Shown here: positions 32,720-42,401 of the stretch, piece after piece
Numbering within the stretch: the stretch's first letter is position 1
How the letters are laid out: each line of letters starts with the position of its first letter
DNA from: Hydrococcus sp. Prado102
GTDB taxonomy: Bacteria > Cyanobacteriota > Cyanobacteriia > Cyanobacteriales > Microcystaceae
Assembly: GCA_025454425.1 (NCBI GenBank)
Contig: JALOOL010000012.1
Span: 1-63,439 of the forward strand
DNA length: 63,439 nucleotides
Direction of reading: 5' to 3'
Notes under the pieces: model-generated
The model's input: only the letters and a program-made list of their open reading frames with translations
Told to the model about the DNA's origin: nothing
The model's database searches: none
Position numbers and translations under genes: made by a program

Positions 32720-33037
32720 ATGAAAAACCCAGTTAGTACTTTTGAAATACCTGTTAGCGACCTCGATCGCGCGATAAAATTCTATGAAAAAGTGTTTGGT
32801 TACAAGTTTGAGCGAGTTGCGATCGATAGCAACGAAATGGCATGGTTTCCAATGAATGAAAGCTCATCTGGCATTAGTGGTACGCTAGCAAAGGGAGAAA
32901 GCTACATTCCTAGCACAAAAGGTACGCGAATCTATTTCAGCATGTATAATATTGATGATATCTTGATTAAAGTTAATTCATTCGAGAAGTTCTTTTGGGA
33001 ATTTTTCAAAAATTACTGTTGCGTTTATGACATTTGA
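32720..33037 (+). CDS. VOC/glyoxalase-family protein, C-terminally truncated
   Basis: 105 residues. The first part (PVSTFEIPVSDLDRAIKFYE; WFPMNESSSGISGTLAKGE; YFSMYNIDDILIKV) is a normal VOC domain. After IKVNS it ends in FEKFFWEFFKNYCCVYDI, which replaces the last strands and the metal-ligand glutamate region. The end overlaps the next gene by 11 bases. Probably a pseudogene created by deletion. Confidence 0.75.
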   Translation: MKNPVSTFEIPVSDLDRAIKFYEKVFGYKFERVAIDSNEMAWFPMNESSSGISGTLAKGESYIPSTKGTRIYFSMYNIDDILIKVNSFEKFFWEFFKNYCCVYDI

Positions 33038-33431
33038 AGAACTACAAATCAAGCTGGAAGATATCAATAACTTAGTTATTTCATTCCAAACGTCAGTCGC
33101 TTTGGAAAAGTATTACTCTGAAGATATTGTGATGATTGAAGGCGATGGAACCATCACTGCTGGGAAAGAAGAATGTCGTAAGGGAAGAGAAATATTTTTC
33201 AAAGAAATGTTAGTTGAGTTTAGAGAATCTAAATTGATTAGTCAAGACATTGCTGTTTCAGCAGATAAGACTTATGACTTTGTAGTAATTTCTAATTGGT
33301 ACAACGATTACACCGTCAAAATTGAAGAACAAATCATTGATGTAAAAAGCAACCAACTCTCTATTGGCTATTGGAAAGATGGTTTAGTAGTAAAAGAAAG
33401 TTACAACTATCCAGTTATCTCATTAGTTTAG
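33027..33431 (+). CDS. SnoaL/NTF2-like protein
   Basis: 134 residues with the cone-fold pattern of the SnoaL-like superfamily (YYSEDIVMIEGDGTITAGKEEC near the start). Catalytic residues cannot be assigned. It begins inside the tail of the truncated VOC gene. Confidence 0.8.
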   Translation: MTFEELQIKLEDINNLVISFQTSVALEKYYSEDIVMIEGDGTITAGKEECRKGREIFFKEMLVEFRESKLISQDIAVSADKTYDFVVISNWYNDYTVKIEEQIIDVKSNQLSIGYWKDGLVVKESYNYPVISLV

Positions 33432-33516
33432 TGTCAGTAAGATAAAGACGTGTCTGTAGTTGCATCAAAAAAAGGAGTGGTAAGAACAATTGATTTGTCG
33501 ATCGCAACGAATGCAA

Positions 33517-35352
33517 CTATTTCATCAAAATTAACCGGAAGGGATTGAATTGAACGTACCAGGGAAAAGGTCGATCTTTGAGTTGAATCCATTTTTCTTT
33601 AAAGACTTCGGCTTGTAAATGATAGTCTCGCGTATGGGCAGCAGAAGAATTTAATTTGAGATAAAGCGTTATGCGGTGCGGCGTTTCGCTAGTACTTGCC
33701 AGCCAACAGGGAAATGTATTCTCGCGATCGCCATTATCGGTAAAAATAAGTTGATGGGCGCGAATGCCAATGTAGGCAAGATCGTTTGGAATCGATTCGA
33801 TGACTTGCAATCTCGCTCCCCAGTCGCTTGCTTCAATCTCTTGATAACTTACTGCGATCGCTCTTGAAAAGTTTTTACAACCCGTTAATTGTGCCACGCT
33901 ATAAGTAGCAGGATGCTCGAAAATCTCTTGTTTGGAACCGCAAGCAACAACCTGTCCTTGTTCCATCACCAATAAATTCTGACAGATGCGATATGCTTCT
34001 TCTAAATTATGAGTGACAAACAGCGATACCCCTTCGTAACGAGAAAGCGTAAGACTCATTTCTCGTTCGAGTTGAGTGCGAAGGTGCGTATCGAGGGCTG
34101 AAAAAGGTTCGTCTAGCAATAAAGCTTCGGGACGAGTAACTAACGCCCTTGCTAAGGCGACGCGCTGCTGCTGTCCGCCTGAGAGTTGATGGGGATAGCG
34201 GTTTTCTAGTCCGGGCAACTGTACTAATTCTAATTGTTGGGCGACTCGCTGCTTTACCGTTGCCGTGTCGAGTCCTTTAGGTAGTGCAAAAGCGATGTTT
34301 TGAGCTACCGTTAAGTGAGGAAAGAGAGCATAGTTTTGGACTAAATAACCGATACGGCGATCGCGACTGGGTACGTTAATTCCTTTCGTTGAATCAAACA
34401 GCACTCGTCCATTGAGTACGATTTGTCCTTGGGTTGGCGTTTCTACCCCGGCAATACATCTTAAAATCATGCTCTTTCCCGCCCCAGATGCGCCCAAGAG
34501 TCCCAATGGGTCTTGTCCGGTATTGAAAGAAGCTTCTAGCGAAAAGCCAGAAAGTTGTTTTTGAATATCGACCAGTAAATTCGTATCAGAAGAAAAGGAA
34601 AAAGAGGATTCTGCCCTCTCCTCATCTCTCCGTCTCCCTTGTCCTCCTTGTCCTCCTTGTCTCCCTTGTCCTCCTTGTCTCCCCCTCTCCCCCTGAGATC
34701 GCTTTTGCTGCCAAACATTCGTTGCCACAATTCCCGATAAAGAAATACTCATAATAACCAACACCCAGATCCAAGCTTCATTCATCGCCCCCGCTTCTAC
34801 GGCGAAGTAGATTGCCATTGGAATCGTCTGGGTTTGTCCGGGAATATTGCCTGCTAGCATTAAAGTAGCGCCGAATTCTCCTAATGCACGGGCAAACGAT
34901 AAAGTTAATCCAGCGAGAATGCCAGGAATCGATAGCGGTAGAATAATCCGCCAAAAGATTTTTCCTTCCGAAGCGCCGAGGGTGCGGGCAACTTGTACCA
35001 AAGAAGCATCTATCTGTTCAAAGGCTCCCAAAGCAGTTTTATACATGAGTGGGAAAGAAACCACCGTCGCCGTTAATACTGCCGCGTACCAAGTAAAAAC
35101 GATCGTAATCTCGAAAGGTGAAAGTAATTTACCAATCGGGCCATTTTTGCCAAATAACAGCAGCAGCAAAAATCCTACTACTGTTGGCGGCAAGATTAAA
35201 GGAGAGACAAAAATCCCTTCTATAAGCGATTTCCACCTTCCCCGATAGCCCAGCATCCAGTAAGCCGCCCCAATACCGAAGAAAAAGGTAAAAACGGTTG
35301 CCAAAGCAGAAGTTTTTAGAGAAATCCAAAGCGGCGAAAGGTCAAAAGGCAT
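33517..35352 (-). CDS. modBC: Molybdate ABC transporter, fused permease and ATPase ModBC
   Basis: 611 residues from ATG at 35352. The frame runs 20 codons further up through heptamer repeats, but these are unlikely to be translated. The permease has about five membrane segments and the EAA-type loop (VARTLGASEGKIFWRIILPLS, split near 140). The ATPase has Walker A GASGAGKS, signature LSGGQQQRVALARAL, Walker B LLLDEPFSALD and the switch FVTHN. The linker (about 220-265) is a low-complexity G/Q/R run from a tandem DNA repeat. Fusion of modB and modC is known in cyanobacteria. Downstream of modA on the same strand. Confidence 0.95.
   Translation of the reverse strand: MPFDLSPLWISLKTSALATVFTFFFGIGAAYWMLGYRGRWKSLIEGIFVSPLILPPTVVGFLLLLLFGKNGPIGKLLSPFEITIVFTWYAAVLTATVVSFPLMYKTALGAFEQIDASLVQVARTLGASEGKIFWRIILPLSIPGILAGLTLSFARALGEFGATLMLAGNIPGQTQTIPMAIYFAVEAGAMNEAWIWVLVIMSISLSGIVATNVWQQKRSQGERGRQGGQGRQGGQGGQGRRRDEERAESSFSFSSDTNLLVDIQKQLSGFSLEASFNTGQDPLGLLGASGAGKSMILRCIAGVETPTQGQIVLNGRVLFDSTKGINVPSRDRRIGYLVQNYALFPHLTVAQNIAFALPKGLDTATVKQRVAQQLELVQLPGLENRYPHQLSGGQQQRVALARALVTRPEALLLDEPFSALDTHLRTQLEREMSLTLSRYEGVSLFVTHNLEEAYRICQNLLVMEQGQVVACGSKQEIFEHPATYSVAQLTGCKNFSRAIAVSYQEIEASDWGARLQVIESIPNDLAYIGIRAHQLIFTDNGDRENTFPCWLASTSETPHRITLYLKLNSSAAHTRDYHLQAEVFKEKWIQLKDRPFPWYVQFNPFRLILMK
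34634..34690. repeat. Tandem CTTGTCCTC-type repeat in the modBC linker
   Basis: Nine-base units (CTTGTCCTC / CTTGTCTCC) in about six copies. They encode G-G-Q-G-R-Q repeats between the permease and ATPase domains. Confidence 0.85.
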
Positions 35353-35358
35353 AATATA

Positions 35359-35392
35359 AAAGTCGAAAGTCGAAAGTCGAAAGTCGAAAGTA
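35359..35392. repeat. GTCGAAA heptamer array before modBC
   Basis: Four to five tandem heptamers in the plus orientation, immediately upstream of the modBC start codon. Confidence 0.9.
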
Positions 35393-35445
35393 AAGAAATG
35401 TAGTGCAAGCATCTTGCTCGCGTATAAAATTTGTTAGTTATCTGC

Positions 35446-35484
35446 TTACTGGGCAATCCAAAAACCATATTTCTCGAAGATAGT
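35446..35484 (-). pseudogene. Remnant of a second modA 3' end
   Basis: On the minus strand the last codons read TIFEKYGFWIAQ-stop, against TTFEKFGFGIAQ-stop for intact modA, which ends at 35598. Only these 12 codons are left. The GTTGGGTTTCG hairpin repeat lies between the two ends. Confidence 0.85.
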
Positions 35485-35522
35485 CGAAAGCACAAGACCC
35501 AATTAAATTGAAAGTTAAAAAA

Positions 35523-35554
35523 AGTAGGTTGGGTTGAGGGACGAAACCCAACGC
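35523..35554. repeat. GTTGGGTTTCG hairpin repeat, copy 2
   Basis: GTAGGTTGGGTTGAGGGACG then AAACCCAACGCT, the reverse complement of the copy at 4022 with two differences. Confidence 0.85.
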
Positions 35555-35597
35555 TCTTAGAAGCTTGTCAAGGGGAGATGAGCGAGAATCTATATAT

Positions 35598-36398
35598 TTA
35601 CTGAGCGATTCCAAAACCAAATTTCTCAAAAGTAGTTTTGGCTTCGCTACTCGATAAAAATTGTTCGTAAGTCTTAGCCGCTTCGGGATTTTTGCTGCTT
35701 TTAAGGACGGCAATGGGATAAACGATAGGAGAGTGCATATCTTCTGGGGCAGTTGCTACCTGTTTAACTTTGTCTGAAATTTTGGCATCAGTTGTATAAA
35801 CGATTCCTGCATCGGCATTGCCACTTTCTACCGCCGCTAATACGTTACGGACTGAATTGCCGTAGACAAATTTGGCTTTAATTTGGTCGAGAATTCCCAT
35901 TTTCGCAAATAGCTCCTCGCTATACTGTCCAACAGGAACGCTACGAGGTTCGCCTATAGCAATTCTCTTAACATTACTCTCACTCAATTGGCTAAAGCTA
36001 TTTACTCCTAATGTTGAGTTGCTTGGCACGATGAGAACGAGGCGATTGGTTAGCAAATTGCGACGGGTATCGGGGAGAATGAGGTTTTTTTCCTGCAAAG
36101 CATCCATCTGCTTAGTTGCCGCCGAGAAAAAAATATCTGCTGGCGCTCCCTGTTCGATTTGCTGTTGCAAAGCGCCGGAAGATCCAAAATTATAGTTGAC
36201 AGTCGTTCCCGAATGTGCATTTTCAAATACTGGATCTAACTCTTCTAAGGCATCTTGCAAGCTGGCCGCCGCAGATACTAAGACGGTCGCGTTACCTTGG
36301 GCAAAACTAGCCGTGGAAGTGAAGAATTGTAATCCGGTTGCTAGGATAACCGTAGCGACAAGGCTTAAAACAAAGGCAAAGACGTGTTTTCTTTTCAT
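35598..36398 (-). CDS. modA: Molybdate-binding periplasmic protein
   Basis: 266 residues from ATG at 36398. Signal peptide MKRKHVFAFVLSLVATVIL with cleavage near ASFAQ. Oxyanion-binding regions include VSAAASLQDAL and NFGSSGALQQQIEQGAPADIFFSA, and GIVYTTDA near the end. It hands molybdate to ModBC. Transcribed away from the RHH-TOBE regulator with dyads between. A duplicated 3' remnant lies downstream at 35446. Confidence 0.95.
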   Translation of the reverse strand: MKRKHVFAFVLSLVATVILATGLQFFTSTASFAQGNATVLVSAAASLQDALEELDPVFENAHSGTTVNYNFGSSGALQQQIEQGAPADIFFSAATKQMDALQEKNLILPDTRRNLLTNRLVLIVPSNSTLGVNSFSQLSESNVKRIAIGEPRSVPVGQYSEELFAKMGILDQIKAKFVYGNSVRNVLAAVESGNADAGIVYTTDAKISDKVKQVATAPEDMHSPIVYPIAVLKSSKNPEAAKTYEQFLSSSEAKTTFEKFGFGIAQ

Positions 36399-36475
36399 CG
36401 CAAGATAGAATTGCAAGAATTAGTTAAAATCTAATCTCATTGCGATCGCCAAAAATGTATCGAGTGGATCGCTTT

Positions 36476-36492
36476 TACCAACTTAGTTGGTA
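36476..36492. promoter_or_regulatory. Dyad 1, putative molybdate operator
   Basis: TACCAA-CTTAG-TTGGTA, 78 bp upstream of modA. Same arms and spacing as dyad 2. Confidence 0.7.
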
Positions 36493-36558
36493 TTTTTAGA
36501 AATTTTTAATCATTGATTTATCGCTAGAATTGTATTCACCGCGAGATTTACCGACCTT

Positions 36559-36577
36559 ATACCAACCTATTTGGTAT
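36559..36577. promoter_or_regulatory. Dyad 2, putative molybdate operator overlapping the regulator leader
   Basis: ATACCAA-CCTAT-TTGGTAT, ending 6 bp before the regulator ATG, over its ribosome-binding region. This suggests autorepression. Confidence 0.7.
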
Positions 36578-36583
36578 CTTACA

Positions 36584-37036
36584 ATGCCCAGAAAAGAACA
36601 AGGCTGGATTACTTTCCAATCCTCCGACGAAGAGAGGCGAATTCTAGAACAAATTTGCCAGCAGACCCAGCGTACCAAAACAGAAATTTTGAGAGAAATG
36701 ATCAGACAGATGGGCAACTCGTCCTTTTCTGCTTTTAGTGATGTCAGCGCTAGCGCATTTTCGGAAGATTTAGAGGAGGAAAAAGAAGAAGAGATTGGGT
36801 TAATCGACACAGAAATTTTACATCCTCCACAAATCAGCGCCCGTAATATTTTGAAAGCAAAAGTAAAACGAATTGTCAAAGGAACAGTGAATGCAGAAGT
36901 CACTCTGGCGATCGCACCTGGAGTAGATTTAGTTTCAATTGTCACTCGTACATCGGCTGACAAACTAAAATTAACAGTAGGAAAAGAAGTCTTCGCAGTG
37001 ATTAAATCCAGCAGCGTAATGATTGCAGCTAGTTAA
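36584..37036 (+). CDS. Putative molybdate-responsive regulator, ribbon-helix-helix plus TOBE/Mop domain
   Basis: 150 residues from ATG at 36584. The N-terminus (GWITFQSSDEERRILEQICQ, TKTEILREMIRQM) has the strand-helix-helix pattern of RHH DNA-binding proteins. Residues 85-150 (SARNILKAKVKRIVKGTVNA, TLAIAPGVDLVSIVT, VIKSSSVMIAAS) are one Mop/TOBE molybdate-binding domain. An acidic linker (EDLEEEKEEE) joins them. Classical ModE uses a winged helix, so this is a different architecture. Position between twin dyads and divergent from modA supports a regulatory role. Confidence 0.8.
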   Translation: MPRKEQGWITFQSSDEERRILEQICQQTQRTKTEILREMIRQMGNSSFSAFSDVSASAFSEDLEEEKEEEIGLIDTEILHPPQISARNILKAKVKRIVKGTVNAEVTLAIAPGVDLVSIVTRTSADKLKLTVGKEVFAVIKSSSVMIAAS

Positions 37037-37122
37037 GACATTTTAGGAGATCGCTGGTTTTGAGTAAATCCTAAATCTTGAATTCACGAGCTTGCAGCAA
37101 CCTTAAATCGACCTAGCGGGTC

Positions 37123-37185
37123 ATGATAAGCAAAGCAATTTTTGCGACAATTAAATCCGGCAGTGTAGCGATCGCGACTAGTTAA
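37123..37185 (+). pseudogene. Remnant of a second TOBE/Mop gene 3' end
   Basis: Reads ISKAIFATIKSGSVAIATS-stop, homologous to GKEVFAVIKSSSVMIAAS-stop of the intact gene that ends at 37036. An ATG at 37123 is in frame but only 20 codons remain. Confidence 0.85.
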
Positions 37186-37187
37186 AA

Positions 37188-37868
37188 ATGTTGAGACAGA
37201 TTATTTTTTGGTTATTATGGCTTGGTTTGATTGGTTATGCTTTTCTTTTTGCGCCTCCTAATCAACCAGATACTTTTGAATTAATTACTAGGCTTTCAAC
37301 CGGAGACTGGGAAGGAATTAACCCTCTCGTCATCTCGCTTTTTAACTTGATGGGAATCTGGCCGATAATTTATGCTTGTCTGCTTTTTGTTGATGGACGA
37401 GGACAAAAAATTAAAGCATTTCCCTTTGTAATAGTATCGTTTGCAGTTGGAGCTTTTGCTATTTTGCCTTATTTAGCTCTACGCCAACCCAATCCTACAT
37501 TTTCGGGCGAAAAAAATTGGTTAATTAAGATTTTAGACTCTCGTATAACTGCAATTTTGCTGACGGTGGGGACAATAATTTTACTAGTTTTTGGATTGTC
37601 ACGAGGAGACTGGGCAGATTTTATTCGACAATGGCAAACTAGCCGATTTATTCATGTAATGAGTTTGGATTTTTGTTTGCTTTGCTTATTATTTCCTAAT
37701 TTAGTAGGAGACGATCTGGCAAGACGAGATATTAAAAATTCAGGAGTATATTGGATAGTCTCAATAATTCCTTTATTGGGAGCATTAGGCTATTTATGTT
37801 TGCGTCCTGCCTTGTCAGATAATAGTATTGAATCGAGTTCTAACGAGCAGCGCTCTCTAGAAGTTTAA
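37188..37868 (+). CDS. Conserved membrane protein
   Basis: 226 residues with six hydrophobic segments (FWLLWLGLIGYAFLFAP, LVISLFNLMGIWPIIYACLL, FVIVSFAVGAFAILPYLAL, and so on). I know similar proteins from cyanobacteria and plastids but no function. It starts 2 bp after the TOBE remnant stop, suggesting the old gene was once in an operon with it. Confidence 0.8.
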   Translation: MLRQIIFWLLWLGLIGYAFLFAPPNQPDTFELITRLSTGDWEGINPLVISLFNLMGIWPIIYACLLFVDGRGQKIKAFPFVIVSFAVGAFAILPYLALRQPNPTFSGEKNWLIKILDSRITAILLTVGTIILLVFGLSRGDWADFIRQWQTSRFIHVMSLDFCLLCLLFPNLVGDDLARRDIKNSGVYWIVSIIPLLGALGYLCLRPALSDNSIESSSNEQRSLEV

Positions 37869-38027
37869 CCAAAAATTATTTATTAAAAATAAACAATTAG
37901 AATTCACGAATCTTCTATCGATAAAATAAGGTTAGACAAACTATTGTGGTGCGAGGAAATCTGCCTGCCTTAGAGTTTGTTGCTAATTTATAACGAATAA
38001 ATACTGCTGCGATCGCTCATTCAAAAT

Positions 38028-41000
38028 ATGGATCGACTAATTAGACTCGAAGAAATTATCGATCGCTCTCCGGTAACAATTGCGCCGGATACTCTTGTCG
38101 TCGATGCGATCGCGCTACTACACCAATCGCAAACCAGTTGTATATTGGTTGTAGAAGACTCTCGCTTAGTGGGAAGATTTACCCCTCAAGATGTGGTTCG
38201 TCTGGTTGCAGAGCAAACAAACCTATCTGAAGTCACGATGCGATCGATTGTGATGCAACCAGTCAAAACGCTACAACTAGAAGAACTTCAGAACTCGGAT
38301 AACATTTTATCGTTATTACAGCAGCAAATTAACCATGTGCCCGTTATAGACGAGCAAAGAAATGTAGTAGGACTGCTAGAAACGAGTCGCGTATTTTCGC
38401 TCCCCAGACAAGAAGATAGCGAAACGCGATTGCAGAAGCTAGCTGTCGGGATACCCGGAGTTATATATATATTCGTCATCTATCCCGATGGGTCGATGAA
38501 ATTTGAATATATGAGCGAAGCTTGTCGAGAAGTTCAAGAAGTCGAGCCAGAAGAAGTTCTCAGCAATGCTAATATCCTATACGAACAGATCCATCCCGAA
38601 GACTTGCAAAAAGTTTTAGAAGCCAATTCTAGAAGCGCGCAAACCCTAGAACCGTTTGCTTGTGAATGGCGCATCCTGACAAAATCGGGAAAACTCAAAT
38701 GGGTGCAAGCCCAATCTCGACCCGAACGCCGCAATAATGGAGAGATAGTTTGGTATGGAACGCTATTAGATATTAGCGATCGCAAGTACATCGAGGAACA
38801 GCTAGAAAAAGCACAGTCGAGGCTGCGTTACTTGCTCAATGCAAGCCCAGCCGTTATCTACTCCTGTAAAGCATTTGGAGACTATGCCGCAACCTTTATC
38901 AGCGATAATATTGTCTTGATGTTGGGATATGAAAGTCGCGAATTCCTCGAAGAACCAAAATTTTGGACAAATATCATTCATCCTGAAGATCGCCCCCGCA
39001 TTCTTGCAGAAATTGCTAAACTGCACGAACAGGGACATCGAATTGATGAATATCGCATTCTGCATAAAGATGGAACATATCGATGGATTAGCAATGAAGT
39101 CAATCTCGTTCGCGATACTAATGGCAATCCCATAGAAATTATCGGTGATTTGATTGACATTAGCGAACGCAAACGCATAGAACAAGAACTGCAAAATTAC
39201 TCGGCAGAACTAGAAGAACTTTACAATCAAGCCCCTTGTGGATATCATTCTATCGATGCAGAGGGGGTGTTTGTTCGCATCAACGATACAGAACTCAATT
39301 TGTTAGGTTACACGCGAGAGGAAATTGTTGGTAAGAAAAAGTTTTCCGATTTTTTGACACCTAAAAGTCTGTTAACTTTTCAAGAAACTTTCCCGCGTTT
39401 TAAACAGCAAGGATGGGTGCAGGATCTAGAATTTCAAATGGTTCGCAAGGATGGTACAATCTTCCCCATCAGCTTGAGTGCAACGGCTCTCAAAGATGCA
39501 ACTGGTCATTATCTCTATAGTCGCTCGGCGGTTGTCGATATCAGCAAACGCAAGCAAGCAGAAGAAGCCTTACGAACTAGCGAAGCCACCCTTCATAGCT
39601 TCTTTGATAGCGCTCCGGTGATGATGGGAATTGTCGAACTGATAGGTAACGACATCTTACATATTACCGATAACGCAGTGACGGCACAATTCTTCGATCG
39701 CTTGCCCCAAGCCATGCAAAATCGCTTCGATAGCGAACTCGGCGTACCGCCAGAACACGTACAATTGTGGTGCGATCGCTATCGCGAAGCCGAGCGAACC
39801 CAAACCCCCGTTCGTTTTGAGTACTTTCATACCGTACCTGGAGGAATTCGGTGGCTCTCGGCTAGCGTTTCGGCTATTAAAGGCAGTTCGGGAGCGAGAT
39901 TTGCTTATGTGGTCGAGGACATTAGCGATCGCAAACAAGCAGAAGCAGCCTTAAAAGAAAGCGAACAGCGATGGCAGCTAGCCATACGCGGCAACAACGA
40001 TGGGATTTGGGACTGGAACGTCAAAACCAACGAAGTATTCTTCTCCCCGCGCTGGAAAGAAATGTTAGGGTATGAAGATGGTGAAATCTCCGATAGCCTC
40101 GACGAATGGGCAAAACGAGTGCATCCTGACGATCTCGATTGGGTGACGCAAGCGATTCAAGCTCATTTTGATAAAAAAACGCCTTTTTACATCAGCGAAC
40201 ATCGCGTTCAATGCAAAGATGAGACTTATAAATGGATACTCGATCGCGGACAGGCATTGTGGGACGAACGAGGAGACGCAGTACGGATGGTAGGATCTCA
40301 TACAGACATCACCGATCGCAAGGAGACAGAAGAGGCATTACGAGCGAGCGAAGAACGTTTTCGGTTGTTGGTGAATCGCTCTCCGGTGGGAATTTTTCAG
40401 ACCGATAAACAAGGAGACTGTGTGTTCGTCAATCCGCGCTGGTTGACAATGACCGGACTTTATCTAGAAGAAGCCTTGGGAAAGGGATGGTCGAAGGCAC
40501 TGCATCCGAAAGATCGGGATCGAGTATTTGCTAACTGGTATGAGGCGGCTAGAGAAGGTCGCGAATTCTCCCTAGAATATCGTTACAGAACGCCGCAAGG
40601 AAAGGTTATTTGGGTATTTGGAAACGCGATCGCCATCCGAGATGAGACGGGCAATGTGACAGGCTATTTTGGAACCGTCACCGACATCAGCGAACGCAAG
40701 CAAAAAGAAAAACTGCTAGAAAACATTGCCAGAGGCGTTTCCGCCGAAATTGGAGAATCGTTCTTTCGCTCCTTAGTCAAATATCTCACCAAGGCGTTAG
40801 AGCTTGAATATGCCTTTATTTGCGAATTGGTCGAAAATCGCGTCAGAACGGTTGCTGCTTATGGCGACGGTCAGTTTTTGCCAAATTGCGAATATTCTCT
40901 AGAAAATACTCCCTGTGACAACGTAGTCGGCAAGCAGTTATGCGTCTATCGGGCTAACGTGCAACAGCTATTTCCTAAAGATGCTTGGCTGCAAGAACTA

Positions 41001-42401
41001 GGAGTAGAAAGCTACATTGGCGTTCCGCTATTTGACTCGACCCGAAAAGCTTTGGGTTCTATCTCCGTCCTCAGTCGCAGTCCGATAGAGAATAGCCGCT
41101 TGCTTGAAGAAACCTTAAAAATCTTTGCCGTTCGTGCGGGGATGGAACTAGAACGCAGAAACGCAGAAGCCGAACTCGTGCGTCAGACTCAGCGATCGCA
41201 ACTATTCGCCGAAATTGCCCTCAAAATTCGTCAATCCCTGCAACCGGACGAGATCCTTCAAACTGCTGTAGCCGAGGTACAAAAACTCTTAAGGAGCGAT
41301 CGCGTTTTAATTTTCAGAATTTGGAGCGATGGTTCGGGAACCGTAGTACAAGAATCGGTTTTCAACGGTTTTCCGTCAATTCTGGGTCACAATATAGACG
41401 ATCCCTGCTTCAGTCAAGATTACATAGAAAAATATCGTCAGGGACGAGTTAGCGCCATCGTCGATATTGAAACGGCTGGCATAAGCGATTGTCACGTCGC
41501 CTTACTCAAACAATTCAGCGTCAAAGCTAACTTAGTCGTCCCCATTATTCAAAGGGATAGCTGTTGGGGCTTACTCATTGCTCATCATTGTAGCAATCCC
41601 CGACAGTGGAGCCGCTTTGAAATCGAATTATTACAAGAGTTAGCCAACCAAATCGGCATTGCTCTATCCCAAGCTCGACTTTTAGAGGTAGAAGTGAGCC
41701 AAAGAGAGGAACTCGCTCGCTCTAATGCCGAATTGCAACAGTTTGCTTACGTCGCCTCCCACGACTTGCAGGAACCGTTGCGAATGGTGACTAGTTATTT
41801 GCAGCTTTTAGAAAAGCGTTACCAAGATAAGCTCGATAGTAGCGCCAACGAGTTTATTACTTTCGCCGTAGACGGGGCGAACCGAATGCGGACGCTAATT
41901 AACGATTTGCTCAGTTATTCTCGCATCTCGACGCGCGGACAGCCTTTTGAGTCGGTCGATATTCATGCAAGTTTAAAAATCGCGCTCGCCAATCTTAAAA
42001 TAGCTATTGACGAGACTGGGGCGCTTGTTACTTATGACTCCCTTCCCCAAATCGTGGCTGATGCAAGTCAATTAACGCAATTATTCCAAAACCTAATTGC
42101 TAACGCCATCAAATTCCGTCGCGAAAATATTCCCCCACACATTCAAATCGGCGCAGTTAGAAGAGAAGAAAAAAATTCAACTCGCTTGCCTAAAAAAAAC
42201 TCATCCGAATGGCTGTTCTGGGTACGCGATAATGGAATTGGCATCGAACCTCAATATGGCGATCGCATCTTTGTCATTTTCCAACGCTTGCACGGTCGGG
42301 GCAAGTATCCTGGAACTGGCATTGGGCTATCAGAATCCGAATTCGGCAAAGGTTCGACGTTCTATTTCACCCTTCCAGAGAAAACAGGGAACATTTCGTG
42401 A
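38028..42401 (+). CDS. Multi-sensor histidine kinase: CBS, six PAS, two GAF, HisKA, HATPase
   Basis: 1457 residues, no membrane segment, so cytoplasmic. A CBS pair covers about 1-120 ([19 protein letters not shown]). Six PAS/PAC units follow to about 890, recognisable by the repeated DISERK/DISDRK ends. Two GAF domains cover about 900-1215. The phospho-accepting H1245 is in [11 protein letters not shown], the phytochrome-like HisKA group. The ATPase has NLIANAIKF and DNGIGI, but after GTGIGL about 16 residues are missing before [12 protein letters not shown]. The stop overlaps the start of the response regulator gene (GTGA). Confidence 0.92.
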   Translation: MDRLIRLEEIIDRSPVTIAPDTLVVDAIALLHQSQTSCILVVEDSRLVGRFTPQDVVRLVAEQTNLSEVTMRSIVMQPVKTLQLEELQNSDNILSLLQQQINHVPVIDEQRNVVGLLETSRVFSLPRQEDSETRLQKLAVGIPGVIYIFVIYPDGSMKFEYMSEACREVQEVEPEEVLSNANILYEQIHPEDLQKVLEANSRSAQTLEPFACEWRILTKSGKLKWVQAQSRPERRNNGEIVWYGTLLDISDRKYIEEQLEKAQSRLRYLLNASPAVIYSCKAFGDYAATFISDNIVLMLGYESREFLEEPKFWTNIIHPEDRPRILAEIAKLHEQGHRIDEYRILHKDGTYRWISNEVNLVRDTNGNPIEIIGDLIDISERKRIEQELQNYSAELEELYNQAPCGYHSIDAEGVFVRINDTELNLLGYTREEIVGKKKFSDFLTPKSLLTFQETFPRFKQQGWVQDLEFQMVRKDGTIFPISLSATALKDATGHYLYSRSAVVDISKRKQAEEALRTSEATLHSFFDSAPVMMGIVELIGNDILHITDNAVTAQFFDRLPQAMQNRFDSELGVPPEHVQLWCDRYREAERTQTPVRFEYFHTVPGGIRWLSASVSAIKGSSGARFAYVVEDISDRKQAEAALKESEQRWQLAIRGNNDGIWDWNVKTNEVFFSPRWKEMLGYEDGEISDSLDEWAKRVHPDDLDWVTQAIQAHFDKKTPFYISEHRVQCKDETYKWILDRGQALWDERGDAVRMVGSHTDITDRKETEEALRASEERFRLLVNRSPVGIFQTDKQGDCVFVNPRWLTMTGLYLEEALGKGWSKALHPKDRDRVFANWYEAAREGREFSLEYRYRTPQGKVIWVFGNAIAIRDETGNVTGYFGTVTDISERKQKEKLLENIARGVSAEIGESFFRSLVKYLTKALELEYAFICELVENRVRTVAAYGDGQFLPNCEYSLENTPCDNVVGKQLCVYRANVQQLFPKDAWLQELGVESYIGVPLFDSTRKALGSISVLSRSPIENSRLLEETLKIFAVRAGMELERRNAEAELVRQTQRSQLFAEIALKIRQSLQPDEILQTAVAEVQKLLRSDRVLIFRIWSDGSGTVVQESVFNGFPSILGHNIDDPCFSQDYIEKYRQGRVSAIVDIETAGISDCHVALLKQFSVKANLVVPIIQRDSCWGLLIAHHCSNPRQWSRFEIELLQELANQIGIALSQARLLEVEVSQREELARSNAELQQFAYVASHDLQEPLRMVTSYLQLLEKRYQDKLDSSANEFITFAVDGANRMRTLINDLLSYSRISTRGQPFESVDIHASLKIALANLKIAIDETGALVTYDSLPQIVADASQLTQLFQNLIANAIKFRRENIPPHIQIGAVRREEKNSTRLPKKNSSEWLFWVRDNGIGIEPQYGDRIFVIFQRLHGRGKYPGTGIGLSESEFGKGSTFYFTLPEKTGNIS

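Noticed and set aside
35438-35713. Minus-strand ORF of 91 codons between modA and modBC
   Set aside because: It is a different frame across the end of modA and the repeat. The meaningful signal there is the remnant in the other frame.
36496-36963. Minus-strand ORF of 155 codons opposite the RHH-TOBE gene
   Set aside because: Composition is poor and no family is recognised, while the plus strand encodes clear RHH-like and Mop domains.
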